Source of the DNA: CAVSUZ01 sp963795415
GTDB taxonomy: Bacteria > Pseudomonadota > Alphaproteobacteria > Acetobacterales > Acetobacteraceae
DNA length: 64,000 bases
Direction of reading: 5' to 3'
NCBI GenBank assembly: GCA_963795415.1
Contig: CAWCHQ010000003.1
Span: 1,116,001-1,180,000, forward strand
In this document: positions 8,734 to 17,461 of the stretch, piece after piece
Layout: each line of letters opens with the position of its first letter
How positions within the stretch are numbered: the stretch's first letter is position 1
Translations under genes and position numbers: made by a program
The notes under the pieces: model-generated
The model's database searches: none
Seen by the model: only the letters and a program-made list of their open reading frames with translations
What the model was told of the DNA's origin: nothing

Positions 8734-10258
8734 ATGCCCGACACCGTGCCAGTATGGGACTACGTCATCGTGGGCGCCGGCTCGTCCGGCTGCGTTCTGG
8801 CCAACCGGCTCACCGAAAACCCGTCTGTAAGGGTTTTGCTGCTCGAAGCCGGGCCGAAAGACGACAATTTCTGGATTCACATCCCCGTCGGGTTCAACAA
8901 GTTTTTGAACCACACGCGCTGCAACTGGTGCTTTGCGACCGAACCGGAAGATAACGGCGCGGCCGGTCAATTCCGATCCCGCGAGGCAAAACTTTGGGTG
9001 GATCGAGCTCGATAAACGGCATGCTGTATGTCCGTGGCAATCCGCTCGACTACAACACGTGGTCACAGCTTGGTAACCGGGGCTGGTCCTACGAGTCCGT
9101 TCTGCCGTATTTCAGGAAATTCGAGCACTTCGAGGGTGAAGGGGATGATACCCGCGGCAAAGGCGGGCCGCTGAACGTCGCCCATATGATCGAACGTCAC
9201 GAAATATGCGATGCCGTGATTGAAGCCGCAGCGCGCGAAGACTGGCCGCACAACCCGGATTACAACAACGGCCGGCAGGAGGGCTTTGGATACTATCAGG
9301 TGACACAGAAGAACGGCCGTCGCTGGTCCACTGCGCGGGCATTTTTGCGTCCGGTAATGTCCCGGTCGAATCTTCGGGTCGAAACCGATGCGCATGCCGC
9401 CAGCATCATTTTGGAGGGTCGCCGTGCTGTCGGCGTTCGCTATGTGGAGGGCGGCCAAAAACACGAGGCACGCTGCAACGCGGAGGTCCTCCTCGCAGCC
9501 GGCGCGGTCAAATCACCACATTTGCTGGAACTGTCAGGCATTGGACAGCCAGAGCTGTTGCAGTCGCTTCGGTCTTCCGGTTGTCCATGCACTGCCGGGT
9601 GTAGGTGAGAACTACCGAGACCACTTCGCCCCACGCATGAACTGGCGAGTGAAGCTGCCGAACACGCTGAACGAGCAGATCCGCGGTCTGAATTTCGCCA
9701 GAGAGATCGCGAAGTATTTCATGTTCCATCGCGGCATTCTGACAGCAAGCCGGGCATGACACTCACGGTATAACGGTATATCAGTGTCGCCCGGAGTCCA
9801 AAGGCACAATTCACGCCAGGTCGCCTGATCCGCATGCTAGCCCGGCGATCCGGCCCAATTTCCTTGCGGATGCACTGGATCAACGCACAGTGGTAGCCGG
9901 GATGAAGATCGGCCGTCAGATCATCAATGATCCAGCCCTGGATCGCTATCGCGGACCGGAGATGAACCCCGGCGAGCAGGTGAGGACGGATGAGGAGTGG
10001 CTGGAATTCGCCCGGATCAACGGCCAGACCACATATCATGTCTGCGGCACCTGCAAGATGGGCAGCGACCGGATGGCAGTGGTGGATGATCAGCTACGCG
10101 TGCACGGGATCGATGGATTACGGGTGATCGATGCATCGATTTTCCCCACCATGGTGTCCGGCAACACCAACGCCGCAGTGATCATGGTGGCGGAGAAAGG
10201 TGCCGACATGGTCAAGGCCGCTTCGCGCAATCCGCAGCGGACCCTGCAAGCGGCATGA
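8734..10258 (+). pseudogene. GMC-family FAD oxidoreductase (choline dehydrogenase-like), broken
   Basis: Remnant of a flavoprotein alcohol dehydrogenase. N-terminal FAD motif DYVIVGAGSSGCVLANRL, PROSITE-type GKTLGGSSSINGMLYVRG, AGAVKSPHLLELSGIG, and C-terminal GTCKMGSD, NTNAAVIMVAEKGAD are all present but in different frames. A G is missing at about 8961, an extra C lies at 9570, and GILTAS joins PGMTLTV directly at about 9745-9752. In intact relatives a substantial segment (several dozen residues) separates these two points. Just after the junction an 8-bp unit is tandemly repeated (9765-9780), shifting the frame again. The combination of deletion and duplication suggests a real pseudogene. 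Codon style matches the surroundings. Confidence 0.85.
9765..9780 (+). repeat. 8-bp tandem duplication inside the GMC pseudogene
   Basis: ACGGTATA occurs twice in direct contact. One copy would give ACG GTA TAT CAG TGT CGC (TVYQCR), the expected family sequence; the second copy introduces an in-frame TAA and shifts the frame. Confidence 0.8.
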
Positions 10259-10261
10259 AGA

Positions 10262-10465
10262 TCAGGAGCCAGAAATCACCATGCAGTTGGTGCGGCCAGA
10301 GAGGAGACAGTCTTCGATAACCGTGGTGTTATGAAGCTCATGGACAAGGTAGAGCCCGATCACCAGCAGCAACAGGGTAACGGCCACAGCCGCCAGGCTC
10401 GCTGTCTGCCGATCCAAGTCCTGCTCTTGCTCAGCTTTCCAGCCGGTCTCGTCCAACCAGGTCAT
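10262..10465 (-). CDS. Small single-pass membrane protein
   Basis: 67-residue protein: a charged N-terminus (MTWLDETGWKAEQEQDLD), one hydrophobic helix (about residues 22-40; LAAVAVTLLLLVIGLYLVHE) and a short exterior tail with two cysteines (EDCLLSGRTNC). The residue pattern, compact composition and plausible topology support a real gene; similar small proteins occur in related alphaproteobacteria as far as I recall, but no function is known to me. No strong ribosome site. It is convergent with the GMC remnant and divergent from the glycosylase gene. Confidence 0.6.
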   Translation of the reverse strand: MTWLDETGWKAEQEQDLDRQTASLAAVAVTLLLLVIGLYLVHELHNTTVIEDCLLSGRTNCMVISGS

Positions 10466-10506
10466 AGGAATGGTCTCGGCTTTTGCCTTTGGCGGACGAA
10501 GTCTAA

Positions 10507-11148
10507 GTGAAAACCAATGGGGCGGTCCAGCACCTGGGGCGCGACCCGACATGGGCCGCGCTGATCGGGCGAGTCGGGCGCCCGCGGCTGGAGGTTGAGC
10601 GAGGGAGGAGCCCTTACGAGGCCCTGATGCGGGCGATCGCTCACCAGCAGCTACACGGCAAGGCTGCGCGGGCAATTCTGGCGCGCTTCGCGGCGCTCCA
10701 CCCCGGTTTTGCGTTCCCAACACCGGAGCAGGTGCTGAGCACGCCGGAGGCGACGCTGCGGGGGTGTGGCTTTTCGGCAAGCAAAATTGCCTGTTTGCAA
10801 GAGATCAGCTCCCGGGCGCTGGATGGGACCATTCCGACACGGCGGCAGGCGTTGCGGATACCGGATGCGGAGCTGATCGAGCGGCTGACTAGCATTCGGG
10901 GGGTGGGGCAGTGGACGGTCGAGATGCTGCTTATTTTCACGCTGGGGCGACCTGATATCCTGCCGGTAGATGACTTCGGGGTGCGCGACGGCTACTGCGC
11001 GCTCTACGGTATGGGCGAGCAGCCGAAGCCAAAGGATCTGGCCGTCATCGGCGAGGCCTGGGCGCCGTTCCGTTCGACCGCGGCGTGGTATCTGTGGCGG
11101 GCGTCCGATGAGGCGAAGCGGGCAAAAGAGCCGACTTCCCGCGCCTGA
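10507..11148 (+). CDS. DNA-3-methyladenine glycosylase II (AlkA-like, HhH-GPD)
   Basis: Base-excision repair enzyme removing alkylated purines. HhH-GPD fold: YEALMRAIAHQQLHGKAA at about residues 37-54, GFSASKIACLQEIS, the helix-hairpin-helix LTSIRGVGQWTVEMLLIF, and the catalytic-Asp segment LPVDDFGVRDGY. 213 aa, the length of single-domain AlkA/YfjP-type enzymes without the Ada-like N-terminal part. Start ATG 10507 is preceded only by weak ribosome-site sequence. It stands alone between small genes. Confidence 0.9.
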   Translation: MKTNGAVQHLGRDPTWAALIGRVGRPRLEVERGRSPYEALMRAIAHQQLHGKAARAILARFAALHPGFAFPTPEQVLSTPEATLRGCGFSASKIACLQEISSRALDGTIPTRRQALRIPDAELIERLTSIRGVGQWTVEMLLIFTLGRPDILPVDDFGVRDGYCALYGMGEQPKPKDLAVIGEAWAPFRSTAAWYLWRASDEAKRAKEPTSRA

Positions 11149-11220
11149 GCCGCTTGAGAGTTGGCAAATAGCCAGGACCTCACTAATGTCTGACCGTCCT
11201 GATCGGGAAGGAGAGAACTC

Positions 11221-11346
11221 ATGCTGAAGCACGTCATCCTTGCTCTGGCGGTGATCTGCGGCATCTCCGCCACCACCCTTGTTGTCTCGGGTCTTGCGGC
11301 CGCACCGGCCATTGCGTGCGACGATAATCCCAGTCACACGAGCTAA
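11221..11346 (+). CDS. Tiny secreted peptide with signal sequence
   Basis: 41-codon ORF with a strong ribosome site (GGGAAGGAGAG) seven bases before ATG. It reads MLKHVILALAVICGI, continues as a hydrophobic signal segment to LAAAPAIA, then a nine-residue tail CDDNPSHTS. Cleavage after AIA would leave only the tail; a Cys directly after the site is not within a canonical lipobox. It is followed by a perfect terminator hairpin. Function unknown; could be a small exported or leader peptide. Confidence 0.55.
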   Translation: MLKHVILALAVICGISATTLVVSGLAAAPAIACDDNPSHTS

Positions 11347-11354
11347 GTGCCAAG

Positions 11355-11377
11355 CCAGGGAGGCTCTGCCTCCCTGG
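11355..11377. terminator. Hairpin terminator
   Basis: Perfect 10-bp stem CCAGGGAGGC / GCCTCCCTGG with loop TCT, between the tiny secreted ORF and the convergent GST gene. No long T-tract; probably serves both strands. Confidence 0.65.
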
Positions 11378-11396
11378 CCAAGCTTTACCTGTGCTC

Positions 11397-12095
11397 TCAG
11401 CGCCTGGCGAATTGCGTCTTCCCGAACAGAATGTCCCGTTGCTCGTCGGTCATCGGCCCGCTGCGCTGATTTTCCGCAAGCACCTGCACTCCCTTTTGAA
11501 CGGCAGGACGCGCGGCAATGGTATCGTGCCAGCGCTTCACGTTGGGATAGTCGTCCAGGTTGATGCCGCGTCGGTCGGGATTACGGATCCACGGAAAGGT
11601 GCAGATATCCGCAATCGTGTAGTCCTTGCCGGCCAGATAGGCCGCTTCGCCCAGGCGCTTGTCCAGCACACGATGCAGCCGCTGCACCTCATTGGCGTAG
11701 CGCTCGATGGCGTAGGGAAGCTTCTCCGGCGCGTAGTTCGCGAAGTGGTTGTACTGGCCGAACATCGGACCAATGCCGCCCATCTGGAACATCGTCCATT
11801 GCAGGCACGTGTAGCGCCCGGCAGGATCGGATGGGAGCATCCTGCTTCCGGTCTTTTCCGCCAGGTAGATCAAAATCGCGGCGGATTCGAAAAGTTGTAG
11901 CGGCTTACCGCCCGGCCCATCCGGATCGACGATAGCCGGGATACGGTGGTTCGGGGTAATGGTCAGGAATTCCGGCTTGAACTGATCGCCTTTTCCGATG
12001 TTGACGGGAATTACCTTGTACTGAAGGCCGAGCTCCTCCAGCGCGATGTGTACTTTGTGACCGTTCGGTGTCGGCCAGCTCCAGACCTCGATCAT
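11397..12095 (-). CDS. Glutathione S-transferase, YfcG/YghU-like
   Basis: Cytosolic thiol enzyme. The N-terminal thioredoxin-fold domain opens with EVWSWPTPNGHKVHIALEEL, the Thr-Pro-Asn active-site signature of nu-class, disulfide-bond reductase GSTs of the E. coli YfcG type, with NHRIPAIVDPDG (cis-Pro) and LFESAAILIYLAEK. The C-terminal helical domain contains YTIADICTFPWIRN. 232 aa. It probably reduces disulfides or peroxides with glutathione. Followed at the 3' side by the convergent terminator. Confidence 0.9.
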   Translation of the reverse strand: MIEVWSWPTPNGHKVHIALEELGLQYKVIPVNIGKGDQFKPEFLTITPNHRIPAIVDPDGPGGKPLQLFESAAILIYLAEKTGSRMLPSDPAGRYTCLQWTMFQMGGIGPMFGQYNHFANYAPEKLPYAIERYANEVQRLHRVLDKRLGEAAYLAGKDYTIADICTFPWIRNPDRRGINLDDYPNVKRWHDTIAARPAVQKGVQVLAENQRSGPMTDEQRDILFGKTQFARR

Positions 12096-12240
12096 TCATG
12101 GCTCCTGCCTTTGAACGGCAGGGACGCTACGGGAGCAGTTCGTGCGTTACAACCTGGAGCCCGGCAAGCTTGCCTCGGCTGAAGGAGGTCGAGATCGCCG
12201 CGTCGGTTGCGCGAAAACATGCAGGCAGGATGACATCGTT

Positions 12241-13416
12241 TCAGGCGTTTCCTCCCATGTAGTCCATCGCGGCCTGCACGCCGCCCGGGCGATGCGGAAT
12301 GCCCACGGTGCGCAAGCCCATTTCCACCCCGCTCAGCGTTCCAATCAGCTGAAGATCGCCGAAGTCTCCCAGATGTCCGATGCGAAAGACACGATCCTTC
12401 AGAATCCCCAGACCGTTTCCCAGGCTCATGTTGAACTTCTCCAGTATAACGGCACGCAGATTATCTGCGCTGTGCCCTTCCGGCACACGTACGGCCGTCA
12501 GCGACGAGGAATAATGCCGTGGCTCGGTGCACTGGATTTCCAGCCCCCATATCCGCACCGCCCGCCGGGTCGCCTCGGCAAAACGGTCATGGCGCGCGAA
12601 CACGTTGGGCAAGCCTTCCTCTAGAAGCATTTTTACCGCCTCATGCAGCCCATATAGCAGGTTGATTCCGGGCGTATAAGGGAAGTAGCCGGTTTCGTTT
12701 GCAGCAAGCATGGGCCGCCAGTCCCAATAGCTGCGGGGCAATCCGGCAGACCCGGCGGCTTTCAAAGCTTTGGCGCTGACTGCGTTGAAACTCAGACCCG
12801 GGGGCAGCATCAGCCCCTTTTGCGACCCGGCCACCGTAACATCCACGCCCCATTCATCGTGACGGTAATCGATCGATGCCAAAGAGGAGATCGTGTCCAC
12901 CATCAGCAGCGCCGGGTGTTTCGCATCGTCCATCGCAGCACGCACCTCATCGATGCGGCTGGTGCATCCGGTCGAGGTTTCGTTGTGCACGACGCAGATC
13001 GCCTTAATCCGGTGCGTGCGGTCGGCTTGCAGGGCTTCGGCGATCGCCTCTACGTCGGCACCGCGCCGCCAGTCCGTCTCGATCAGCAGAGGGTCCAGCC
13101 CCAGACGATGCGCCATTTCGTTCCACAGCGTGGCGAACCAGCCGGTGCGGCACATCAGCACGCGGTCGCCGGGCGACAGGGTGTTGGCAAGCGCCGCCTC
13201 CCATGCACCGGTTCCGGAGGCGGGATAAATGATCACCGGCCCAGTGGTCTGAAATATCCGCCGGATAGCGCCCAGCAGTTCCTTCCCCATCTGGCCGAAT
13301 GCCGGCCCTCGGTGATCCATGGTCGGATTATCGATCGCGCGCAGCACTCGGTCCGGCACATTGGTGGGCCCCGGGATTTGCAGGAAATGCCGGCCGGCGT
13401 GATAGGTCTGCGACAT
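12241..13416 (-). CDS. Serine/alanine-glyoxylate aminotransferase family protein
   Basis: PLP-dependent class V aminotransferase that converts glyoxylate to glycine with serine or alanine as donor. N-terminal IPGPTNVPDRVLRAID, catalytic-loop IYPASGTGAWEAAL, PLP-Asp LLMVDTISSLASIDY, Schiff-base lysine in VAGSQKGLMLPPGLSF, and FPYTPGINLLYGL. 391 aa. ATG 13416 is preferred because GAGGACC lies just upstream. Divergent from a 2-hydroxyacid dehydrogenase only 22 bp away, so both start regions share one short promoter area. Together they suggest glycolate/glyoxylate assimilation; donor specificity cannot be read from sequence alone. Confidence 0.9.
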   Translation of the reverse strand: MSQTYHAGRHFLQIPGPTNVPDRVLRAIDNPTMDHRGPAFGQMGKELLGAIRRIFQTTGPVIIYPASGTGAWEAALANTLSPGDRVLMCRTGWFATLWNEMAHRLGLDPLLIETDWRRGADVEAIAEALQADRTHRIKAICVVHNETSTGCTSRIDEVRAAMDDAKHPALLMVDTISSLASIDYRHDEWGVDVTVAGSQKGLMLPPGLSFNAVSAKALKAAGSAGLPRSYWDWRPMLAANETGYFPYTPGINLLYGLHEAVKMLLEEGLPNVFARHDRFAEATRRAVRIWGLEIQCTEPRHYSSSLTAVRVPEGHSADNLRAVILEKFNMSLGNGLGILKDRVFRIGHLGDFGDLQLIGTLSGVEMGLRTVGIPHRPGGVQAAMDYMGGNA

Positions 13417-13438
13417 CACAGGTCCTCGCTCACCACAT

Positions 13439-16333
13439 ATGAACGCCATAGTCCATAGGCCGATGCCGGGCGACCCGGCCCTTGCTGCCCGGCTCGCCCG
13501 TGAAACCAGCGCCGAGGTGCTGTTCGGGTCCGCTGATCGCGGGCGCTACGCCACCGATGCCTCGATCTACCAAATCGAGCCAATCGGCGTCGTGGTGCCC
13601 AGAACCATCGAAGATGTCGCCGCCACGCTGGCTATCGCGCGCGATGCAGGCGTACCTGTGTTGCCGCGCGGGGGCGGCACCAGCCAGTGCGGCCAGACGG
13701 TAAACCGGGCGGTGGTGATCGACTGCTCCAAATACCTCCGCCGGATCCTGAGCGTCGATGCCGAAGCACGTACCGCCGTCGTGGAGCCAGGGTTGGTGCT
13801 GTCGCACCTGAACGCCGCATTGCGGCCGCACAATCTGTTCTTTCCAGTCGACCCGTCCACTCATGCGCGCTGCACGATCGGGGGAATGGCAGGCAACAAT
13901 TCCTGCGGCGCGAAATCCATCCGCTACGGGCTGATGGCGGACAATGTCCGCGCAATAGACGCCATCCTTGCGGATGGGACGCGACACCGGTTCGGACCCC
14001 TGCCGGATAACCTGGGTGCCGACATTCCGTCGCACATTGCCGAACTGATCCAGCGCCTGCGTGGGCTGGGCGCTGCGGAAGCGGAGGAGATCGCAGCGCG
14101 CTTCCCCCGCCAGCTCCGGCGCGTGGGCGGCTACAATATCGATGCACTGACCCCGTCTGCGCGGACCGCCGGCCGCGAGAACCTGGCGAGGTTGCTGGTC
14201 GGATCGGAAGGCACACTGGCCTTCTCCGCCGCTATCGAGCTCACGTTGCATCCGATCAAGCCTCGGAAGGTGCTCGGCATTTGCCAGTTCCCCACTTTCC
14301 GCGCGGCGATGGAAGCCGCGAAGCATATCGTGAAGCTGGATCCGGAGGCGGTCGAACTCGTGGATCGCACGATGATCGATCTTGGCCGCGGCATCCCGAT
14401 TTATCGTTCCACCATCGACCGCATGCTGATCGGCGAACCGGACTCGCTGCTGATCGTCGAATTCCATGGACACGAGGACAGCGCGCTGACGACGAAGCTG
14501 CATGAGCTGCAGGTATTGATGACTAATCTCGGCCATCCGGATGTGGTGCGTGCGGCCGACCTGGCATTCCAGACGGAGATCGCCGCAGTGCGGGAAGCCG
14601 GCCTGAACATCATGATGTCGATGAAGGGCGACGCGAAACCGGTATCATTCATCGAGGATTGCGCGGTCGATCTGGACGATCTCGCGGATTACACCGAACG
14701 GCTCAACGAGTTGTTCGCGCGGCATGGAACCAAGGGCACGTGGTATGCGCACGCCTCGGTCGGATGCCTGCACGTGCGCCCCGTGCTGAATATGAAGGAC
14801 CCGCACGACGTGCGCACCATGCGCGCCGTGGCCGAGGAATGCTTTGCGCTTGTGCGGCAATACAAGGGCTCGCACAGCGGCGAGCACGGCGATGGCATCG
14901 CACGAAGCGAGTTCAATGAAACCATGTTCGGCCCGCGTATTACCCGCACCTTCGAAGCAGTGAAGGACGCGTTCGATCCCCACGGCCTGCTGAATCCCGG
15001 CCGTGTAGTACGACCGCCAAAAATGGATGACCGCAGCCTGTTTCGCTATCCTCCAGGATACGGGCCGGCAGCCGGTTTCAAGCCCCGGCTCGATTGGTCC
15101 GATCATCCGGGCGGTATGCTCGGCGCGGCCGAGATGTGCAACAACAACGGCACGTGCCGCGCGTTCGATGCAGGTGTCATGTGCCCGAGCTACCGGGCGA
15201 CGCGGGACGAAGAACACGTCACCCGAGGGCGCGCCAACACACTGCGGCTGGCGCTTACCGGTCAGCTCGGGCCGGACGCGATGTTTTCAGATGCGGTGTC
15301 CTGCGCCCTGGACCTTTGCGTGTCATGCAAAGCTTGCCGCCGGGAGTGCCCCACGGGCGTGGACATGGCGAAAATGAAGATCGAAGTACTTGCGGAACGG
15401 GCAGCACACAATGGACTAACACCAGGAGAGCACCTCATAGCAGCACTACCTGCTCTGGCGCCGGCAGCAGCGTGGCTCGCTCCGCTGTCCAATGCTCGAA
15501 ACCGCTGGCCCATTCTACGCAGGTTCGCCGAACACCGGTTTGGACTGTCTGCCGATCGTGCTCTCCCGGTCTGGCGACGTGATTTTTTTCGCGACAGCGA
15601 AGCCGATGCCGCCGCCCCCGCGGATCCGAAGGGCGAGGTGCTGTTATTCCCGGATACATTCAACCGCTGGTTTGAACCGGAAAATCTGCGGGCTGCGCTG
15701 CGCGTTCTCGCTGCCGCTGGCTTCCGTGCCCGAATCCCCTCACCCAAGAGAGCGCGTCTTTGCTGCGGCCGTACGCAGCTTTCGGTCGGGCAGGTTGATC
15801 GGGCGCGAGAGCAGGCGCGGCGTGTGATTGAGGCACTGGCGGGAGATGCGCCGATCGTCGGATTGGAGCCGTCCTGCCTTCTCATGCTGCGCGACGAATA
15901 CTGCTCGCTCCTGCCACGCGAGGCGGCATCGGTTGCCCGGCGTACGCTGCTCCTTTCGGAATTTCTTGAAAAAAACGATCCGCAAGTGCCTCTGCGCCCG
16001 CTCACCACAACGGCGCACGTGCACGGACATTGTCACCAGAAGGCATTTGGCGCTTTCCCGGCTGCACTTCGTATGCTGAACCGCGTGCCCGGGCTGACTG
16101 TGAAGCCGATCGTCTCCTCGTGTTGCGGCATGGCTGGAACGTTTGGATACGAGACGAACAAGCAGGCTATCTCACTCGCCATGGCGGAAGCATCGCTGCT
16201 GCCTGCGGTTCGTGCAGCCGCGCCAGAGGAGATCATCGTAGCTGACGGGACTTCTTGCCGTCATCAGATCCGCGACCTTGCCAAACGACAAGCGGTGCAT
16301 TCAGTGCAAGTGCTGGCACGCGCTCTGCCTTAG
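13439..16333 (+). CDS. FAD-binding/4Fe-4S 2-hydroxyacid dehydrogenase (GlcD-GlcF fusion, YdiJ-like)
   Basis: Single 964-aa chain joining a GlcD-like flavin domain (PRGGGTSQCGQTVNRAVVID, IGGMAGNNSCGAKSIRYG, LLVGSEGTLAFSA) to a GlcF-like iron-sulfur half with clusters in CALDLCVSCKACRRECPTGVDM and CCG-type motifs (RLCCGRTQLS, HGHCHQKAFGA, SSCCGMAGTFGYE). It oxidises a D-2-hydroxyacid (lactate, glycolate or 2-hydroxyglutarate) and passes electrons to the quinone pool. Also shows the C-terminal flavin-domain sequence GEHGDGIARSEF. The first cysteine group at about 565-585 (CNNNGTCRAFDAGVMCPSY) adds a second cluster site. Neighbouring glyoxylate aminotransferase favours glycolate as substrate, an inference. 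No frameshift over 2.9 kb. Confidence 0.9.
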   Translation: MNAIVHRPMPGDPALAARLARETSAEVLFGSADRGRYATDASIYQIEPIGVVVPRTIEDVAATLAIARDAGVPVLPRGGGTSQCGQTVNRAVVIDCSKYLRRILSVDAEARTAVVEPGLVLSHLNAALRPHNLFFPVDPSTHARCTIGGMAGNNSCGAKSIRYGLMADNVRAIDAILADGTRHRFGPLPDNLGADIPSHIAELIQRLRGLGAAEAEEIAARFPRQLRRVGGYNIDALTPSARTAGRENLARLLVGSEGTLAFSAAIELTLHPIKPRKVLGICQFPTFRAAMEAAKHIVKLDPEAVELVDRTMIDLGRGIPIYRSTIDRMLIGEPDSLLIVEFHGHEDSALTTKLHELQVLMTNLGHPDVVRAADLAFQTEIAAVREAGLNIMMSMKGDAKPVSFIEDCAVDLDDLADYTERLNELFARHGTKGTWYAHASVGCLHVRPVLNMKDPHDVRTMRAVAEECFALVRQYKGSHSGEHGDGIARSEFNETMFGPRITRTFEAVKDAFDPHGLLNPGRVVRPPKMDDRSLFRYPPGYGPAAGFKPRLDWSDHPGGMLGAAEMCNNNGTCRAFDAGVMCPSYRATRDEEHVTRGRANTLRLALTGQLGPDAMFSDAVSCALDLCVSCKACRRECPTGVDMAKMKIEVLAERAAHNGLTPGEHLIAALPALAPAAAWLAPLSNARNRWPILRRFAEHRFGLSADRALPVWRRDFFRDSEADAAAPADPKGEVLLFPDTFNRWFEPENLRAALRVLAAAGFRARIPSPKRARLCCGRTQLSVGQVDRAREQARRVIEALAGDAPIVGLEPSCLLMLRDEYCSLLPREAASVARRTLLLSEFLEKNDPQVPLRPLTTTAHVHGHCHQKAFGAFPAALRMLNRVPGLTVKPIVSSCCGMAGTFGYETNKQAISLAMAEASLLPAVRAAAPEEIIVADGTSCRHQIRDLAKRQAVHSVQVLARALP

Positions 16334-16466
16334 CGGTCAATTGCCAAAAAGCAGCCTGGGCCGATCACATCGGGGCAAGCAGCAAAACGTCACTTCCCTC
16401 TGTCTGTTCTCGTGCAGAGATCAGCACCGGCGGCCAAACCGGTGCGACCTCCGCATGCAAGGAGAC

Positions 16467-17363
16467 ATGACAATGACAAAAGGATACCTGATGGCCACGG
16501 CTCTGGCCGCTGCATTGATCGCCTCGCCAGTACTTGCCCTGGCACAGAACGGCGGGAACGATGGCACCCCCGGAACGACGGGAAACGGAATGGCCTGGAA
16601 CAGTAACGTCGGGAACAGCCACGACAACTCGAATAGTGGGGCCACGAATCACAACGGACCGAGCAACTTTACCAACGGTATCGCGTATGCACATATCGGC
16701 TCGGGAAATTACAATGGGTTCGCTATGCCCATCCCGAACAACAACGGCAACAACGGCAACAATGGCAACAATGGCAACAACGCCAACAATATGCGACCTT
16801 CGCAGCGCAACCCTCTGCTGGCCGACAATGGCGATGCCCGTGCCAGCCAGGTGATTGGGACTGATATATATAACAACCGCAATCAGAATATCGGTTCAGT
16901 CGATGACGTGTTGCTCGGCAGCAATGGCGTCTGGGCGATCGTCAAAACCAACAACAAGAAAATCGCGATTCCTTTCCGGGATCTGGTTTTCGGTGATGCG
17001 AATGCGAACGGCAACGACAAGCTGGTGCTGCCTAACGTGACGCAGGCACAGCTGAATACCTTGCCCGTGTTCCACTACAACGCCACCAACTATGCCAACA
17101 ACAACGGTAACTGGGGCAATGGCGGCGGTTGGTTCGGCAATAACAACAACAATGTCAGTCATAACGGCTGGAATAACGGCGCGTACCGCAGTGGCGGGTA
17201 CGCGTATAACAACGGCGGCAATGGCAACAACGGAGGCGCTTACGTCAACAATAACGGCGGCTGGTTCAACAACAGCCGTGGCCCCAGCCTGTTCGGCAAC
17301 GAACATGGGCCAAACGGCGCCAATAATAACGGAAATAACGGGAATAACGGCAACAACGGCTGA
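16467..17363 (+). CDS. Secreted PRC-barrel protein with Asn/Gly repeats
   Basis: 298 aa, preceded by AAGGAG. A signal peptide (ATALAAALIASPVLALAQ) leads to an Asn/Gly-rich linker with repeated NGN triplets (about residues 92-110), then a PRC-barrel domain (SQVIGTDIYNNRNQNIGSVDD and AIPFRDLVFGD) at about residues 130-195, then a second Asn/Gly-rich tail ending in repeated NNGNNGNNG. PRC barrels mediate protein or RNA contacts and occur in many small envelope proteins of rhizobia and relatives. The low-complexity composition resembles the tail of the peptidoglycan-binding protein at 2160-3048. Role unknown; exported or outer envelope is inferred. Confidence 0.85.
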   Translation: MTMTKGYLMATALAAALIASPVLALAQNGGNDGTPGTTGNGMAWNSNVGNSHDNSNSGATNHNGPSNFTNGIAYAHIGSGNYNGFAMPIPNNNGNNGNNGNNGNNANNMRPSQRNPLLADNGDARASQVIGTDIYNNRNQNIGSVDDVLLGSNGVWAIVKTNNKKIAIPFRDLVFGDANANGNDKLVLPNVTQAQLNTLPVFHYNATNYANNNGNWGNGGGWFGNNNNNVSHNGWNNGAYRSGGYAYNNGGNGNNGGAYVNNNGGWFNNSRGPSLFGNEHGPNGANNNGNNGNNGNNG

Positions 17364-17380
17364 GCCTTCGTAAACTGAAC

Positions 17381-17405
17381 GGCCGGCGGCGCTGCGCCGC
17401 CGGCC
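17381..17405 (+). terminator. Hairpin terminator after PRC-barrel gene
   Basis: Perfect 11-bp GC stem GGCCGGCGGCG / CGCCGCCGGCC, loop CTG, followed by CCTTCCTTCC. Located 18 bp after the stop codon. Confidence 0.7.
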
Positions 17406-17461
17406 CTTCCTTCCCCTGCCCCGGCTGGTAGAACCTCCGTTCTTCCCTGGAGATGCCAAGC

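Noticed and set aside
10262..10780. 172-aa minus-strand frame
   Set aside because: Only the last 67 residues look real; the rest is an antisense reading of the glycosylase gene.
16740..16800. CAACAACGGCAA-type DNA repeat as a mobile or regulatory element
   Set aside because: It is the coding sequence of the NGN repeats in the PRC-barrel protein.
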